Part shown: positions 54,432-63,847 of the stretch, one piece after another
Layout of the letters: each line of letters starts with the position of its first letter
Position numbering within the stretch: position 1 is the first letter of the stretch
Assembly: GCA_963754065.1 (NCBI GenBank)
Contig: CAVWFH010000005.1
Span: forward strand, 110,032 to 174,031
DNA: 64,000 bases
Reading direction: 5' to 3'
DNA from: JALORV01 sp963754065
GTDB taxonomy: Bacteria > Pseudomonadota > Gammaproteobacteria > Burkholderiales > Burkholderiaceae_F
The notes under the pieces: generated by a model
Seen by the model: only the letters and a program-made list of their open reading frames with translations
Database searches by the model: none
What the model was told of the DNA's origin: nothing
Program-made: the position numbers and the translations under genes

Positions 54432-55304
54432 GTGACGGGGCTCCAGGGAGACATCTTGTTCATCGACTACGCGAGCAAGCCGCCGATACCGGCCTTCGAC
54501 AAGCCGGCACCGCACCTGGGCAATTACGACCGGGTCTATGAATCCAGCAAGGGGGTGTCGGAGGCAGCCGGTCCCTCGCTGGCGGAGTATCTCGCCACCT
54601 ACGAGCGGGCCGGAGCACGGCATGTCGTCGTCAAGGCCAAGGATGTCGAAACGACCTTCGGCGTCAAGGTGGCCAACGAAGACGTAGCGGAGTTCTGCCG
54701 ACAGCAAGGGGGCCGCTACGTCGGCTTCGCCGGCGTCGATCCCCACAAGGGCATTGCCGCGATCCGCGAACTGGAACACGCCGTGCGCGAGCTGGGGCTG
54801 CGTGGGCTGAATCTGCAATGCTTCGAGCTCAAGCTGCACATCAATGACAAGAAGATGTACCCGCTATACGCCAAGTGCATCGAGCTCGACATCCCGGTCA
54901 ATATCCACTGCTCGATCAACTTCTCGACCAGCACGCTGATGGAGTACGGTCGGCCGCAGTTGCTGGACGAGGTCATGGTCCATTTTCCGGAGCTGCGTGT
55001 GTGCGCGGCACCGCCCGGCTGGCCGTGGGTGCACGAACTGATCGGCGTGGCCTGGCGGCACAAGAATGTCCATATCGGTCTCGTCGCCGTTCGGCCGAAG
55101 TATCTGCAGCAGCCGGCCTCGGGCTACGAGGGGCTGGTGCAGTTCGGCGGCAGCGTTCTGCAGGACCGGATCCTGTTCGGAACCTCGTACCCGCTCGTTC
55201 CGGTCGAGCGCTCCGTGCGCGAGGTCGAAGAGCTGCCTTTGAAAGACGAAGTGAAGCGCAAGTGGCTGCATGACAACGCCGCGCGATTCCTGCGGCTCGC
55301 ATAA
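54432..55304 (+). CDS. Amidohydrolase-family protein lacking usual metal ligands
   Basis: A 290-residue TIM-barrel protein of the amidohydrolase-2 type: YVGFAGVDPHKG, IPVNIHCSINFS (His159), GWPWVHELIGVAW and ILFGTSYPLVPVE are its landmarks. The N-terminal H-x-H is absent (ILFIDYASKPP), the usual A-H-G-G-W-P-W is A-P-P-G-W-P-W (residues 193-199), and the usual G-T-D-Y-P is G-T-S-Y-P (Ser252). So three of the expected metal-site positions are replaced. It may be a non-hydrolytic or non-metal enzyme or a binding protein. Start is GTG; first gene of the ABC/ligase operon. Confidence 0.8.
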   Translation: MTGLQGDILFIDYASKPPIPAFDKPAPHLGNYDRVYESSKGVSEAAGPSLAEYLATYERAGARHVVVKAKDVETTFGVKVANEDVAEFCRQQGGRYVGFAGVDPHKGIAAIRELEHAVRELGLRGLNLQCFELKLHINDKKMYPLYAKCIELDIPVNIHCSINFSTSTLMEYGRPQLLDEVMVHFPELRVCAAPPGWPWVHELIGVAWRHKNVHIGLVAVRPKYLQQPASGYEGLVQFGGSVLQDRILFGTSYPLVPVERSVREVEELPLKDEVKRKWLHDNAARFLRLA

Positions 55305-55327
55305 GAGATAACTCGAGGAGACATGCC

Positions 55328-56404
55328 ATGACGATGCAAAAAGGTCGACGCAAGGCCGTCGCGCAACTGCTTTCGCTTTCCGGCGGTGTCGCAATCGGCG
55401 TCCCGCGCCTCGCGTTCGGCCAGGCCGCGCCACCGAAGCCCGCAAGCATTGTCGTCAATGCCGCGGGGGGCGCGGTCAACAAGTCGCTGCGCGAAGCCTT
55501 CTTCAATGAGTTCGAGAAGCGCTACGGCATCAAGGTCATCGACACGAGTCCGACCGACTTTGGCAAGCTGCGCGCGATGGTCCAGTCGGGCAACGTCGAG
55601 TGGTCGGTCATGGAGATCAACGAGGCGGACGCCGAGCGCGCGGTCAAGTTGAATCTGCTCGAGCCGCTCGACATGAGCGTGATCAACATGGCGGGGCATC
55701 CGAAGGAGCTGCAGGACAACAAGTTCGTTGTTACCCGCGGAATTTATTCGACGGTGCTCGGCTATCGGACCGATGTCTTCGCCAATCGGCCGCGCCCGAC
55801 GGGCTGGGCGGAGTTCTGGGACGTGAAGAAATTCCCGGGACCACGGGCATTGCGCAGTTCGCCGGTCGACAACCTGGAGTTCGCGCTGATGGCCGACGGC
55901 GTGAAGCCGAACCAGATCTACCCGATCGATCTGGACCGCGCTTTCCGCAAGATGGATCAGATCAAGCCGCACATTTCGGTGTGGTGGACGACCGGTGCGC
56001 AATCCGCGCAGGTGCTGATCGACAAGGAAGTCGTGCTCGGCACGGCGTGGCACGGCCGCTTTTACACCGCGATCAAGGACGGGGCGCCGATTGCCATCGA
56101 CTTCAACGAGGGCATCATTCATCGCACGCCCTTCGGCATTCCGCGCGGCGCCAAGGACGCGTACTGGGGACAGCGCTTCCTTGCGCTGCTGACCGAGCCG
56201 CAACTACAGGCGAAGTACGCGAACCTGATGTCCTATCCGGGCCTGCACCAGGATTCGATCAAGTACACCGATCCGGCCATGATTCCGTTCCTGCCGACCT
56301 CGGCGAACAACCTGTCGCGGCAGGTGTGGTCAAGCGCTGGCTGGTGGAACGACAACGCGGATGCGGTGCAGGAACGCTGGAATCGGTGGATGCTGGCGCG
56401 CTAG
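55328..56404 (+). CDS. ABC transporter binding protein, polyamine/PotD-like
   Basis: A 358-residue periplasmic solute-binding protein. The N-terminus (KGRRKAVAQLLSLSGGVAIGVPRLAFGQA) is a twin-arginine-like or long Sec signal. The mature part begins IVVNAAGGAVNKSLREAFFNEFEKRYGIKVI, the PotD/iron-type class. GGAG lies ahead of the ATG. It lacks an obvious set of acidic polyamine ligands I can verify, so the substrate is not assigned. The ATPase and two permeases follow directly. Confidence 0.9.
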   Translation: MTMQKGRRKAVAQLLSLSGGVAIGVPRLAFGQAAPPKPASIVVNAAGGAVNKSLREAFFNEFEKRYGIKVIDTSPTDFGKLRAMVQSGNVEWSVMEINEADAERAVKLNLLEPLDMSVINMAGHPKELQDNKFVVTRGIYSTVLGYRTDVFANRPRPTGWAEFWDVKKFPGPRALRSSPVDNLEFALMADGVKPNQIYPIDLDRAFRKMDQIKPHISVWWTTGAQSAQVLIDKEVVLGTAWHGRFYTAIKDGAPIAIDFNEGIIHRTPFGIPRGAKDAYWGQRFLALLTEPQLQAKYANLMSYPGLHQDSIKYTDPAMIPFLPTSANNLSRQVWSSAGWWNDNADAVQERWNRWMLAR

Positions 56405-56430
56405 AGCACTCCGTTCGGGCCTCACCGGGC

Positions 56431-57487
56431 GTGGCCACTGTCCTTACCCTTGCGGGAGTGACCAAGCACTACGGCGAGGTCCCGGCCCTGCGGGGCGTCG
56501 ATCTCGAGGTCCACTCGGGCGAGCTGCTGACGCTGCTCGGGCCGAGCGGTTCGGGCAAGACGACCCTGCTCAAGGTCATCGCCGGATTCGAGATTGCCGA
56601 AGGCGGCGTGGTATCGCTCGCCGGACGCGACATCACGACGCTCGCGCCGAACAAACGCGACATCGGCATGGTGTTCCAGAACTACGCCTTGTTTCCGCAC
56701 ATGAGCGTGGCAGCGAACATCGCGTTTCCGTTGAACATCCGCAAGGTTCCGAAGCAGGACATCGCGCGGCAGGTGACCGACGCCCTGCAGCTGGTCGGCC
56801 TGGCAGGCTACGGCGAGCGCCTGCCGAAGCAACTCTCGGGCGGGCAGCAGCAGCGGGTCGCGCTGGCGCGTGCGGTCGTTTTCCAGCCGCGCCTGTTGCT
56901 GCTGGACGAGCCATTCGGGGCACTTGATCGCAAGCTGCGGGAGCAGATGCAGCTCGAGGTGCGCCGGCTGCAGCAGCGACTCGGCATCACGACCATCTTC
57001 GTGACCCACGATCAGGAGGAGGCGCTGGTTCTGTCGGACCGCATCGCGGTGATGAGCGACGGTGTGATCGAGCAGCTCGGCGATCCCCGCGCGATCTATG
57101 CGAGTCCTGTGAATCGATTCGTTGCCGACTTCATCGGTGAATCCAACCTGCTGCGCGCCCGCACCGATGCAACGGGTGAGACAGGCGGTGCTCGACAGCG
57201 GCGCCACCGTGGAGCTACCCGAGCGACGGAGCGCGAACGCCGAAGTGGGCCTGCTGATCCGGCCCGAGGCGATCGAGCTGGCACGCGCACCCGCGAATGC
57301 ACAGGGATTCGCGGGGACGGTCGAGGAAGTCGTTTACCTCGGCAGCACCTTGAAGTATTTCGTGCGACTTGAGAGTGGTGCCGCTGTCATCGCGCGCCGC
57401 TCGTTCGGGCAGCAGCCGGTCTTCGCTGCTGGAGACCGGGTCGTTGCGTCCTGGTCGCCGGCCGATGTGCACGTGGTGCAGTGGTGA
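56431..57487 (+). pseudogene. ABC transporter ATPase, PotA-like, one-base frameshift
   Basis: Walker A GPSGSGKT (37-44), LSGGQ (135-139), LLLLDEPFGALD and the TIFVTHDQEEAL switch are intact in the first frame from the GTG at 56431. Near 57181, after ESNLLRARTDATGE, one extra base moves the C-terminal TOBE domain into another frame (QAVLDSGATVEL, EVGLLIRPEAIEL, DVHVVQW). Removing it gives 351 residues, normal for PotA. The stop overlaps the next gene (GTGA). The ATPase domain itself is complete. Confidence 0.88.
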
Positions 57488-58311
57488 GTGTCCTGCGCGC
57501 TTCCCGCGTTGATCGGGAGCCGCTGCTGCATGCGGCTCTGCCGCTGGCGTTTCTCGGGGTGCTCTTCCTCTATCCGGTCGTCCGGTTCCTGCTGATCAGC
57601 GTCGACGGCGGTTCGCTGGCCCAGTACGACAAGGCGCTCTTCGATGGCCTCTACCTGCGGGTTCTGGCCGATACCTTCCGCATTGCGCTGATCGTCACGC
57701 TGATCACGTTGGTCCTTGGGTATCCGATTGCCTACTTCCTGTCGTCCGCGCCGCCGCGATGGGCCACCGTCGGCCTGGTCTTCCTGATCCTGCCGTTCTG
57801 GACCAGCGTGCTGATCCGAACCTACGCATGGTCGGTGATCCTCGGGCGAAACGGCGTGGTGAACCGCCTGCTGCTCTCCTCCGGAGTCGTTGACGAGCCG
57901 TTGCGGCTGCTGAACAACGAGATCGGGGTACTGATCGGGATGGTGCACGTCCTGCTGCCATATATGGTGTTTCCGCTCTATGCAGTGATGAAGCGGCAGG
58001 ACCCGACGCTCCTGCTCGCGTCGCTGGGACTCGGCGCCTCGGGGCCGCAGACGTTCTGGCGCGTCTACCTGCCGTTGACAGTGCCGGGAATTCTGGCGGG
58101 CACCACGCTGGTGTTCGTGCTGTCGCTCGGATTCTTCATAACGCCCGCGGTTCTGGGCGGCGGCAAGGTGATGATGATTGCCGTTCTGATCGAACAGCAG
58201 GTCCGCGAGCTGTCGAATTGGCAGTTCGCGGCGGCGCTGTCCACCGTGCTGCTGGCCGCTGCGCTGGCCACCTACGGCCTACTGAACCTCGCGTTGCGCA
58301 GGCACCGCTGA
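57484..58311 (+). CDS. ABC transporter permease, PotB-like
   Basis: A 275-residue inner-membrane permease with six helices. The EAA-like loop is DPTLLLASLGLGASGPQTFWRVYLPLTVPGI, the typical coupling helix. Start GTG at 57484 overlaps the ATPase stop; the end overlaps the next permease by one base (TGATG). Confidence 0.93.
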   Translation: MSVLRASRVDREPLLHAALPLAFLGVLFLYPVVRFLLISVDGGSLAQYDKALFDGLYLRVLADTFRIALIVTLITLVLGYPIAYFLSSAPPRWATVGLVFLILPFWTSVLIRTYAWSVILGRNGVVNRLLLSSGVVDEPLRLLNNEIGVLIGMVHVLLPYMVFPLYAVMKRQDPTLLLASLGLGASGPQTFWRVYLPLTVPGILAGTTLVFVLSLGFFITPAVLGGGKVMMIAVLIEQQVRELSNWQFAAALSTVLLAAALATYGLLNLALRRHR

Positions 58312-59123
58312 TGCCGCCCGCACCTCGCCGCGCATCACCAAGATCGCCCTGGACCGTGGCGCTGTACGTCTACTGCGCGCTGGTCTTCGCCTTCCTGATG
58401 CTGCCGATGCTGATCGTCGCGCTGCTGTCGTTCAGTTCGTCGCCGTACCTGGTCTTTCCGCCACCGGGCTTCTCGTTGCGGTGGTATGCGGCGTACTTTG
58501 GCGATTCGATCTGGATCGACGCAACGATACGCAGCGTCAAGGTCGGGCTGGCCACCACGGTCGGAGCGACGGTGCTCGGCACGCTGCTGGCATTCAGCCT
58601 TGTGCGCGGCCGCTATCCGGGGCGAGCGATCGTGGACCAGCTGGCGGTCGCGCCGCTGATCGTGCCGGCCATCGTCTATTCGGTGGCGATCTACAGCCTC
58701 TTCGCACACCTCAAGTTGATAGGCCAGTGGCCGGCGATTGCGCTCGCGCATACGGTTCACACGCTGCCGTTCGTGGTGCTCATCGTCGGCGCCGCGCTGC
58801 GCACGTTTGACATCGCCCAGGAGCAGGCCGCCGTGGGTCTCGGCGCCACGCGCTTCCAGGCCATCACCCGGATCACGCTGCCCCAGATCCGCCCGGCGCT
58901 CATATCGGCGGCGTTCCTCGTGTTCATCTCCTCGTTCGACGAACTCGTGATCGCGATGTTCATCGGCGGCTCACGCATGACGCTGCCCAAGAAGATGTTC
59001 GACAACATCATGAACGACATCGACCCGACGATCGCGGCCGTGTCGGTACTGCAGATCGGGCTGGTGATCGTCGCGCTCGCGATAACGTCCCGCTTCGGGG
59101 CGGGGGCCAAGCCGGTGGCGTAA
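58311..59123 (+). CDS. ABC transporter permease, PotC-like
   Basis: A 270-residue permease with six helices, forming a heterodimer with the preceding one. The coupling loop EQAAVGLGATRFQAITRITLPQIRPALI is present, and SFDELVIAMFIGG is typical of PotC. The ATG at 58311 is used; the open frame runs back into the preceding gene. Followed after ten bases by the first ligase gene. Confidence 0.93.
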   Translation: MPPAPRRASPRSPWTVALYVYCALVFAFLMLPMLIVALLSFSSSPYLVFPPPGFSLRWYAAYFGDSIWIDATIRSVKVGLATTVGATVLGTLLAFSLVRGRYPGRAIVDQLAVAPLIVPAIVYSVAIYSLFAHLKLIGQWPAIALAHTVHTLPFVVLIVGAALRTFDIAQEQAAVGLGATRFQAITRITLPQIRPALISAAFLVFISSFDELVIAMFIGGSRMTLPKKMFDNIMNDIDPTIAAVSVLQIGLVIVALAITSRFGAGAKPVA

Positions 59124-59133
59124 CGGCCAGACC

Positions 59134-60771
59134 ATGCGTCGCCACAACATCATCGCGGCCGCGGTGCCGAGCCTCGACGAGCGCCGGCGGCGGATCGAAA
59201 GCGAGTCGCTGCCCCCCAACATCGGCGCGCTGCTGGACGAGGCGACGCTGTCCGCCGAGTCCTCGCTGGCCTGGCACTTCTTCGAGAGCGACGAGCGCGC
59301 GACCTACGGTGAGGTGCGCCGGGCCGTCAATCGGCTGGCCAACGGCTTGCACCGGCACGGCGTGCGCAAGGGCACGAAGGTCGCCGTCATGCTGCCCAAC
59401 GTCGCAGCCATGCCCACGACGTGGCTGGCGCTGGCGCGGCTCGGGGCCATCATGGTCCCGGTCAACATTGCCTACACGCCGCGCGAACTCGAGTACGTCG
59501 TCACCGACAGCGACGCGACGTTCCTGGTGATTCATGAAGAGTGTCTGCCGGCACTGGACGGGCTGGCGCGCCTGCCCGGTGAGGTCACGGCGGACGCGGT
59601 GTTCGTTGTAGGAGCAAGCCACAGCGGGCGCTTCCAGTCGTGGCACGACATCGGTCGCGATCAGCCAGAGACGCTGACTTTCGAAGTCACGATCGACCTC
59701 GATGACCTGATGAACATCCAGTACACGTCGGGGACGACGGGGTTCCCCAAGGGCTGCATGCTGTCCCACCGCTACTGGCTGCTGCTGGCCAAGGTGCAGG
59801 GCGAGCACGACGGGCGCACCTACACGCGCGTCATGGCCGCCAATCCGTTCTTCTACATGACGCCGCAGTGGCTGCTGTTGATGTGCTTCTACACCCGCGG
59901 CACTTTGTTCGTCGCGCGGCGCCTGAGCGGCAGTCGCTACATCGGATGGATACGCGAACATCGGATCCAGTTCTGCCTGTTCCCGGAAGCCGCCTACAAG
60001 CAGCCGACGCAGCCGGACGACGCGGACAACGAGATCATCCGTGTCAGCACCTACGGTTTTCCGAGACAGGAACAGCTTCGACTGGAAGAGCGCTTCGACT
60101 TCGTCGCGCGCGAGGCCTTCGGCATGACCGAGATCGGCACCGCGCTCTTCGTGCCGATCGAAGCGGCCGACATGACCGGCCTGGGCTCGTGCGGTGTTCC
60201 CGAGCCCTTTCGCGAGTGCCGCATCGCCGACGAGAACGGCAATACCTTGCCGATCGGCGCGACCGGCGAACTCCTGATCCGCGGCCCGGGCATCCTGCAG
60301 GGCTACTACAAGAAGCCGGAGGCGACAGCGCAGGCGTTCCATGGCGACTGGTTTCGCACCGGAGATCTCTTCCGGCAGGACGAGCGCGGCTACTTCTACA
60401 TCGTTGGGCGTGTCAAGGACATGATTCGCCGCAGTGGCGAGAACATCGCTGCGCGTGAGGTGGAGCAAGTGATCCTGGGGCTGCCGACGGTCGCCGAGGC
60501 GGCGTGCATCCCGGTGCCCGATGCGCAGCGCGGCGAAGAGATCAAGGCGCTGATCGTGCTGCAGCCCGGCATCGCGCGGGATGAGTGCACGCCGCAGACG
60601 ATCCTCGCACACTGCAGTGCGAACCTGGCCCCATTCAAGGTCCCGCGCTACATCACTTACGTCGACTCATTGCCCAAGACCGGTTCGGCCAAGATCGCCA
60701 AGGCCGAACTGCGCGCGGCCGCGAACCTGACGGCAGGCTGCTACGACGCGTTGGTGGACCGATGGCTGTAG
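59134..60771 (+). CDS. AMP-forming acyl-CoA synthetase, CaiC-like
   Basis: A 545-residue adenylating ligase that activates a carboxylic acid as acyl-AMP and then acyl-CoA. The phosphate loop YTSGTTGFPKG is at 197-207, AFGMTEIG is the adenine-binding region, WFRTGDLFRQDERGYFYIVGR contains the hinge Asp, and KTGSAKIAKAELR holds the C-terminal lysine. It resembles crotonobetaine/carnitine-CoA ligases but the substrate cannot be assigned. Ten bases after the permease gene and overlapping the next ligase by ten bases. Confidence 0.92.
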   Translation: MRRHNIIAAAVPSLDERRRRIESESLPPNIGALLDEATLSAESSLAWHFFESDERATYGEVRRAVNRLANGLHRHGVRKGTKVAVMLPNVAAMPTTWLALARLGAIMVPVNIAYTPRELEYVVTDSDATFLVIHEECLPALDGLARLPGEVTADAVFVVGASHSGRFQSWHDIGRDQPETLTFEVTIDLDDLMNIQYTSGTTGFPKGCMLSHRYWLLLAKVQGEHDGRTYTRVMAANPFFYMTPQWLLLMCFYTRGTLFVARRLSGSRYIGWIREHRIQFCLFPEAAYKQPTQPDDADNEIIRVSTYGFPRQEQLRLEERFDFVAREAFGMTEIGTALFVPIEAADMTGLGSCGVPEPFRECRIADENGNTLPIGATGELLIRGPGILQGYYKKPEATAQAFHGDWFRTGDLFRQDERGYFYIVGRVKDMIRRSGENIAAREVEQVILGLPTVAEAACIPVPDAQRGEEIKALIVLQPGIARDECTPQTILAHCSANLAPFKVPRYITYVDSLPKTGSAKIAKAELRAAANLTAGCYDALVDRWL

Positions 60772-62395
60772 CCAAGCACATCCCCCCGGCGGACTGCCCG
60801 GATCCGCTCGAGCGACGCCGCCGCATCGAGGCCGAGCCATTGCCGGCCAACGTCTGGCAATTGCTCGAGGACGCCGCGCGCGAAGTGCCGGATCAATTGC
60901 TGTGGGACTTCTTCCAGGCCGAGTCCCGCGCGACGTATGCCGAAGTGCGTGACACGGCCGCCGCGCTGGCCCGTGGCCTGTCACAGCGGGGCGTTCGGAG
61001 GGGAACGGTCGTTGCAGTCATGCTGCCCAACGTGCCGGAGTACCCGCTGAGCTGGCTCGCAGCCGCCCGCTTGGGAGCGGTGGTGGTCCCCCTGAACCCT
61101 CAGTACACCGCACGCGAGGTGCAGTACGTTCTCGAAGACGCCGGAGCGACGTTCGCGATCGTTCACCACGCTTCCGTTGCGGTCCTGGAAGGTGCGCTGG
61201 CCCAGCAGAATCAACTAAGTCGAGATCGCGTCTTCGTCGTCGGCGCAGACACCGGCGATTGGCAGCCCTACTCAGCTCTGCTCGAGGGTCGTCACGGTGA
61301 GTCGTCACAGCGACGCTGGGCCCGCACTCGATGACCTGCTCAGCATCCAGTACACCTCGGGAACGACGGGCTTGCCCAAGGGATGCCTGCTGACGCACAG
61401 GCACTGGCTGACCTGCGGGATCGTGAATGCGCGCCGCGATGGCCGCGTCTACCGCCGAATCCTGGCCTCGACGCCGTTCTTCTATATGGATCCGCACTGG
61501 CTGCTGCTGATGACACTGTTCCAGCGCGCCACACTCTTCGTGGCTGAGCGCCAGAGTGCGAGTCACTTCATGGAGTGGGTCCGGCAGCACCGGATCGAGT
61601 TTTGCCTCTTCCCTGAACTCGTTCTGAAGCAGCCGCCGTCCGCCGACGACGGCAACAACGCGCTGATCCGCATGAACATCTATGGCGTCAAGCCCGACCG
61701 GCAGGCCGAGATCGAGCAGCGCTTCAATGTGATCGCGCGCGAGGCGTACGGCATGACGGAGATGGGTTCCGTCATGTACATGCCGATGGAGTCGACCGAC
61801 ATGGTCGGCTCGGGCTCGTGCGGCATTCCGTCTCCCTTCCGCGAGTGCCGGATCGTCGATTCGGACGGCGCGGTGCTGGACGTCGGAGAGGTCGGTGAAC
61901 TGCAGGTGCGGGGTCCCGGGAGGATGCTCGGATACCACCGCAAGCCGGAGGCGAATGCCGCCGCGTTCGACGGCGAGTGGTTCCGCACCGGCGATCTCTT
62001 TCGCAGGGACGACCGCGGGTACTACTACCTCGTGGGTCGCCTGAAGGACATGATCCGTCGCAGTGGCGAGAACGTGTCAGCGCAGGAAGTCGAGCGCGTC
62101 TCTGCGCGGCATGCCCGAGGTGCTGGAGGCCGCAGTCATCGGGGTGCCGGACGAAGCGCGGGGAGAAGAGATCCTCGCCATCGTGGTCCCGGCCGAGGGA
62201 GCCACTGTGGAACCTGATCAGCTCTTTTCGACCTGCGCCCAGTCGCTCGCGCGTTTCAAGATTCCGCGCTTCCTTCGTGTCGAGACCGTGCTGCCCAAGA
62301 CACCGTCCGGCAAGATCGCCAAGGGCCAGTTGCGCGACCGATGGCGACATTCCCTCGCCGGTTGCTATGACCGGTCGGTGCAGAGATGGCTTTGA
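60762..62395 (+). pseudogene. Second AMP-forming acyl-CoA synthetase, two one-base insertions
   Basis: A tandem relative of the previous gene, similar in every motif (YTSGTTGLPKG, AYGMTEMG, WFRTGDLFRRDDRGYYYLVGR, KTPSGKIAKGQLR). The frame breaks after PYSALLEGRHGE (about 61297) and again after SAQEVERV (about 62101). Removing one base at each gives 543 residues, nearly the same as its neighbour. The start ATG overlaps the preceding stop region. Either an active second ligase with consensus errors, or a recent pseudogene. Confidence 0.85.
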
Positions 62396-62448
62396 TCGGG
62401 CGTGCTTCTCTTGAATAGCCGCACGACGCGCGCCATGCGCCTGCGCAT

Positions 62449-62634
62449 CTAATTCAGATCAGAGAACGTCACCCCGTAGTTCAGGCTGGCATTGCTCGAG
62501 CTGTCGGCGCAGGTGCCGGCCGCGGTAGTGCACTGCGTTGCCGGCGATACCGTCGGTGCCACCAGGCGGTAGTAGCTGGCGGGATCTCCGTCGAGCGTCA
62601 CGCCGGGCGGGAACGACGCCGTCGTCGGCGTCCA
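62449..62634 (-). pseudogene. C-terminal remnant of an exported protein
   Basis: An open minus-strand stretch with gene-like composition, ending in a stop at 62449-62451. It reads TPTTASFPPGVTLDGDPASY, then RLVAPTVSPATQCTTAAGTC, then SSSNASLNYGVTFSDLN, a Ser/Thr/Ala-rich sequence with a close cysteine pair, reminiscent of a pilin or cell-surface C-terminus. A stop at 62635-62637 lies directly upstream in frame and no start is available. It looks like the tail of a gene cut off where the ATPase unit begins. The family is unknown. Confidence 0.4.
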
Positions 62635-62642
62635 TTATTGCC

Positions 62643-62681
62643 ACCATGAAATTCCACCACCGTGTGGCGGATTTTCATGGT
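62643..62681. promoter_or_regulatory. Long palindrome upstream of the DUF4143 ATPase
   Basis: Two 18-base arms (ACCATGAAATTCCACCAC at 62643-62660, GTGGCGGATTTTCATGGT at 62664-62681) with a three-base centre and two mismatches. It ends 14 bases before the ATG of the ATPase gene and covers the position expected of a promoter and leader. It could be an operator for a dimeric regulator or an mRNA hairpin limiting translation. Confidence 0.65.
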
Positions 62682-62694
62682 ATGTTTTCACCGC

Positions 62695-63847
62695 ATGACG
62701 CAGAAGATTCCTCGTCCCGACCTGATCGCCAGCATCCGGCGGGCGCTCGGGCGCAGCCGCGCGGTCGCGCTGGTGGGGCCGCGCCAGGTCGGCAAGACGA
62801 CGCTCGCTCGCGCCTTCCTGCCCGCGGACTCCCGCCGCTACTTCGACCTCGAGAGCCCGGTCGACCTTGAACGCCTCGATCGGCCGATGACGGCGCTCGA
62901 AAGCCTGCCGCGCGACCTCGTGGTCATCGACGAGGTTCAGCGCCGGCCGGACCTCTTTCCGATCCTTCGCGTTCTCATCGATCGTGACGACCGGCCGGGA
63001 CAGTACCTGCTGCTTGGCAGTGCCTCACCGCCGCTATTGCGCCAGTCGAGCGAGTCACTTGCCGGTCGGCTGGAGGTCATCGAGATCGATCCCCTTTCGC
63101 TCGCCGAAGTCGGGTCGGGCGCGCTGAGGGACCTGTGGGCACGCGGCGGTTTCCCGCGGTCGTTCACCGCTTCGAGCGCCGAGGACAGTCTCCAGTGGCG
63201 TGAAGCGTTCGTGAAGCTCACGGTCGAACGCGACCTGCCCGAGCTCGGGCTGGGCGCAAGTTCGATCGCCATTCGCCGCTTCTGGAACATGCTGGCGCAC
63301 TATCACGGCCAGATCTGGAACGCGGCCGAGCCGGCGCGTTCGCTCGGCGTTGGGGAAACCACGGTGCGTCGCTACCTCGACTTCATGACCGGGGCTTTCC
63401 TGATTCGGCAGCTGCAACCTTGGTTCGAAAACTTGGGCAAGCGCCAGGTGAAGTCCCCCAAGGTCTACGTCCGTGACAGCGGCCTGCTGCACGCGCTGCT
63501 GAACCTCTCCGACGCTGATGCAGTCCTCGGGCACCCGAAAGCAGGCGCCTCGTGGGAGGGGTTTCTCCTCGAGCAAGTCCTGCATCACGCCCGGCCGAGC
63601 CAGGCGTACTTCTGGGCGACCCACCAGGGCGCGGAACTCGATCTCCTGATGTTCAAGCACGGGCGACGCGTCGGCGTGGAGTTCAAGCTCGCCGACGCTC
63701 CCAAGCTCACCCCCTCGATGCGCATCGCCATGACCGATCTGAAGTTGGACCAGTTGCTGGTGATCTATCCGGGCAAGAAGCCGTACGCGTTGGCAGACAA
63801 GGATCGAGGTGATCCCTGCGCGGGGGATTGCCGAGTTCGTCCCGTGA
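62695..63847 (+). pseudogene. AAA_14/DUF4143 ATPase, one-base frameshift near the end
   Basis: A P-loop ATPase of the COG1373 family: Walker A GPRQVGKT (28-35), LVVIDEVQRRPDLFPIL as Walker B, then the DUF4143 C-terminal domain (VYVRDSGLLHALLNL, GASWEGFLLEQVL, ELDLLMFKHGRRVGVEFKL) that resembles a restriction-type nuclease fold. After PYALADK an extra G at 63801-63802 changes the frame; removing it gives IEVIPARGIAEFVP and a stop at 63847 (383 residues, the family end). As given, the frame runs on to 63906. Function of the family is not settled. Confidence 0.88.
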
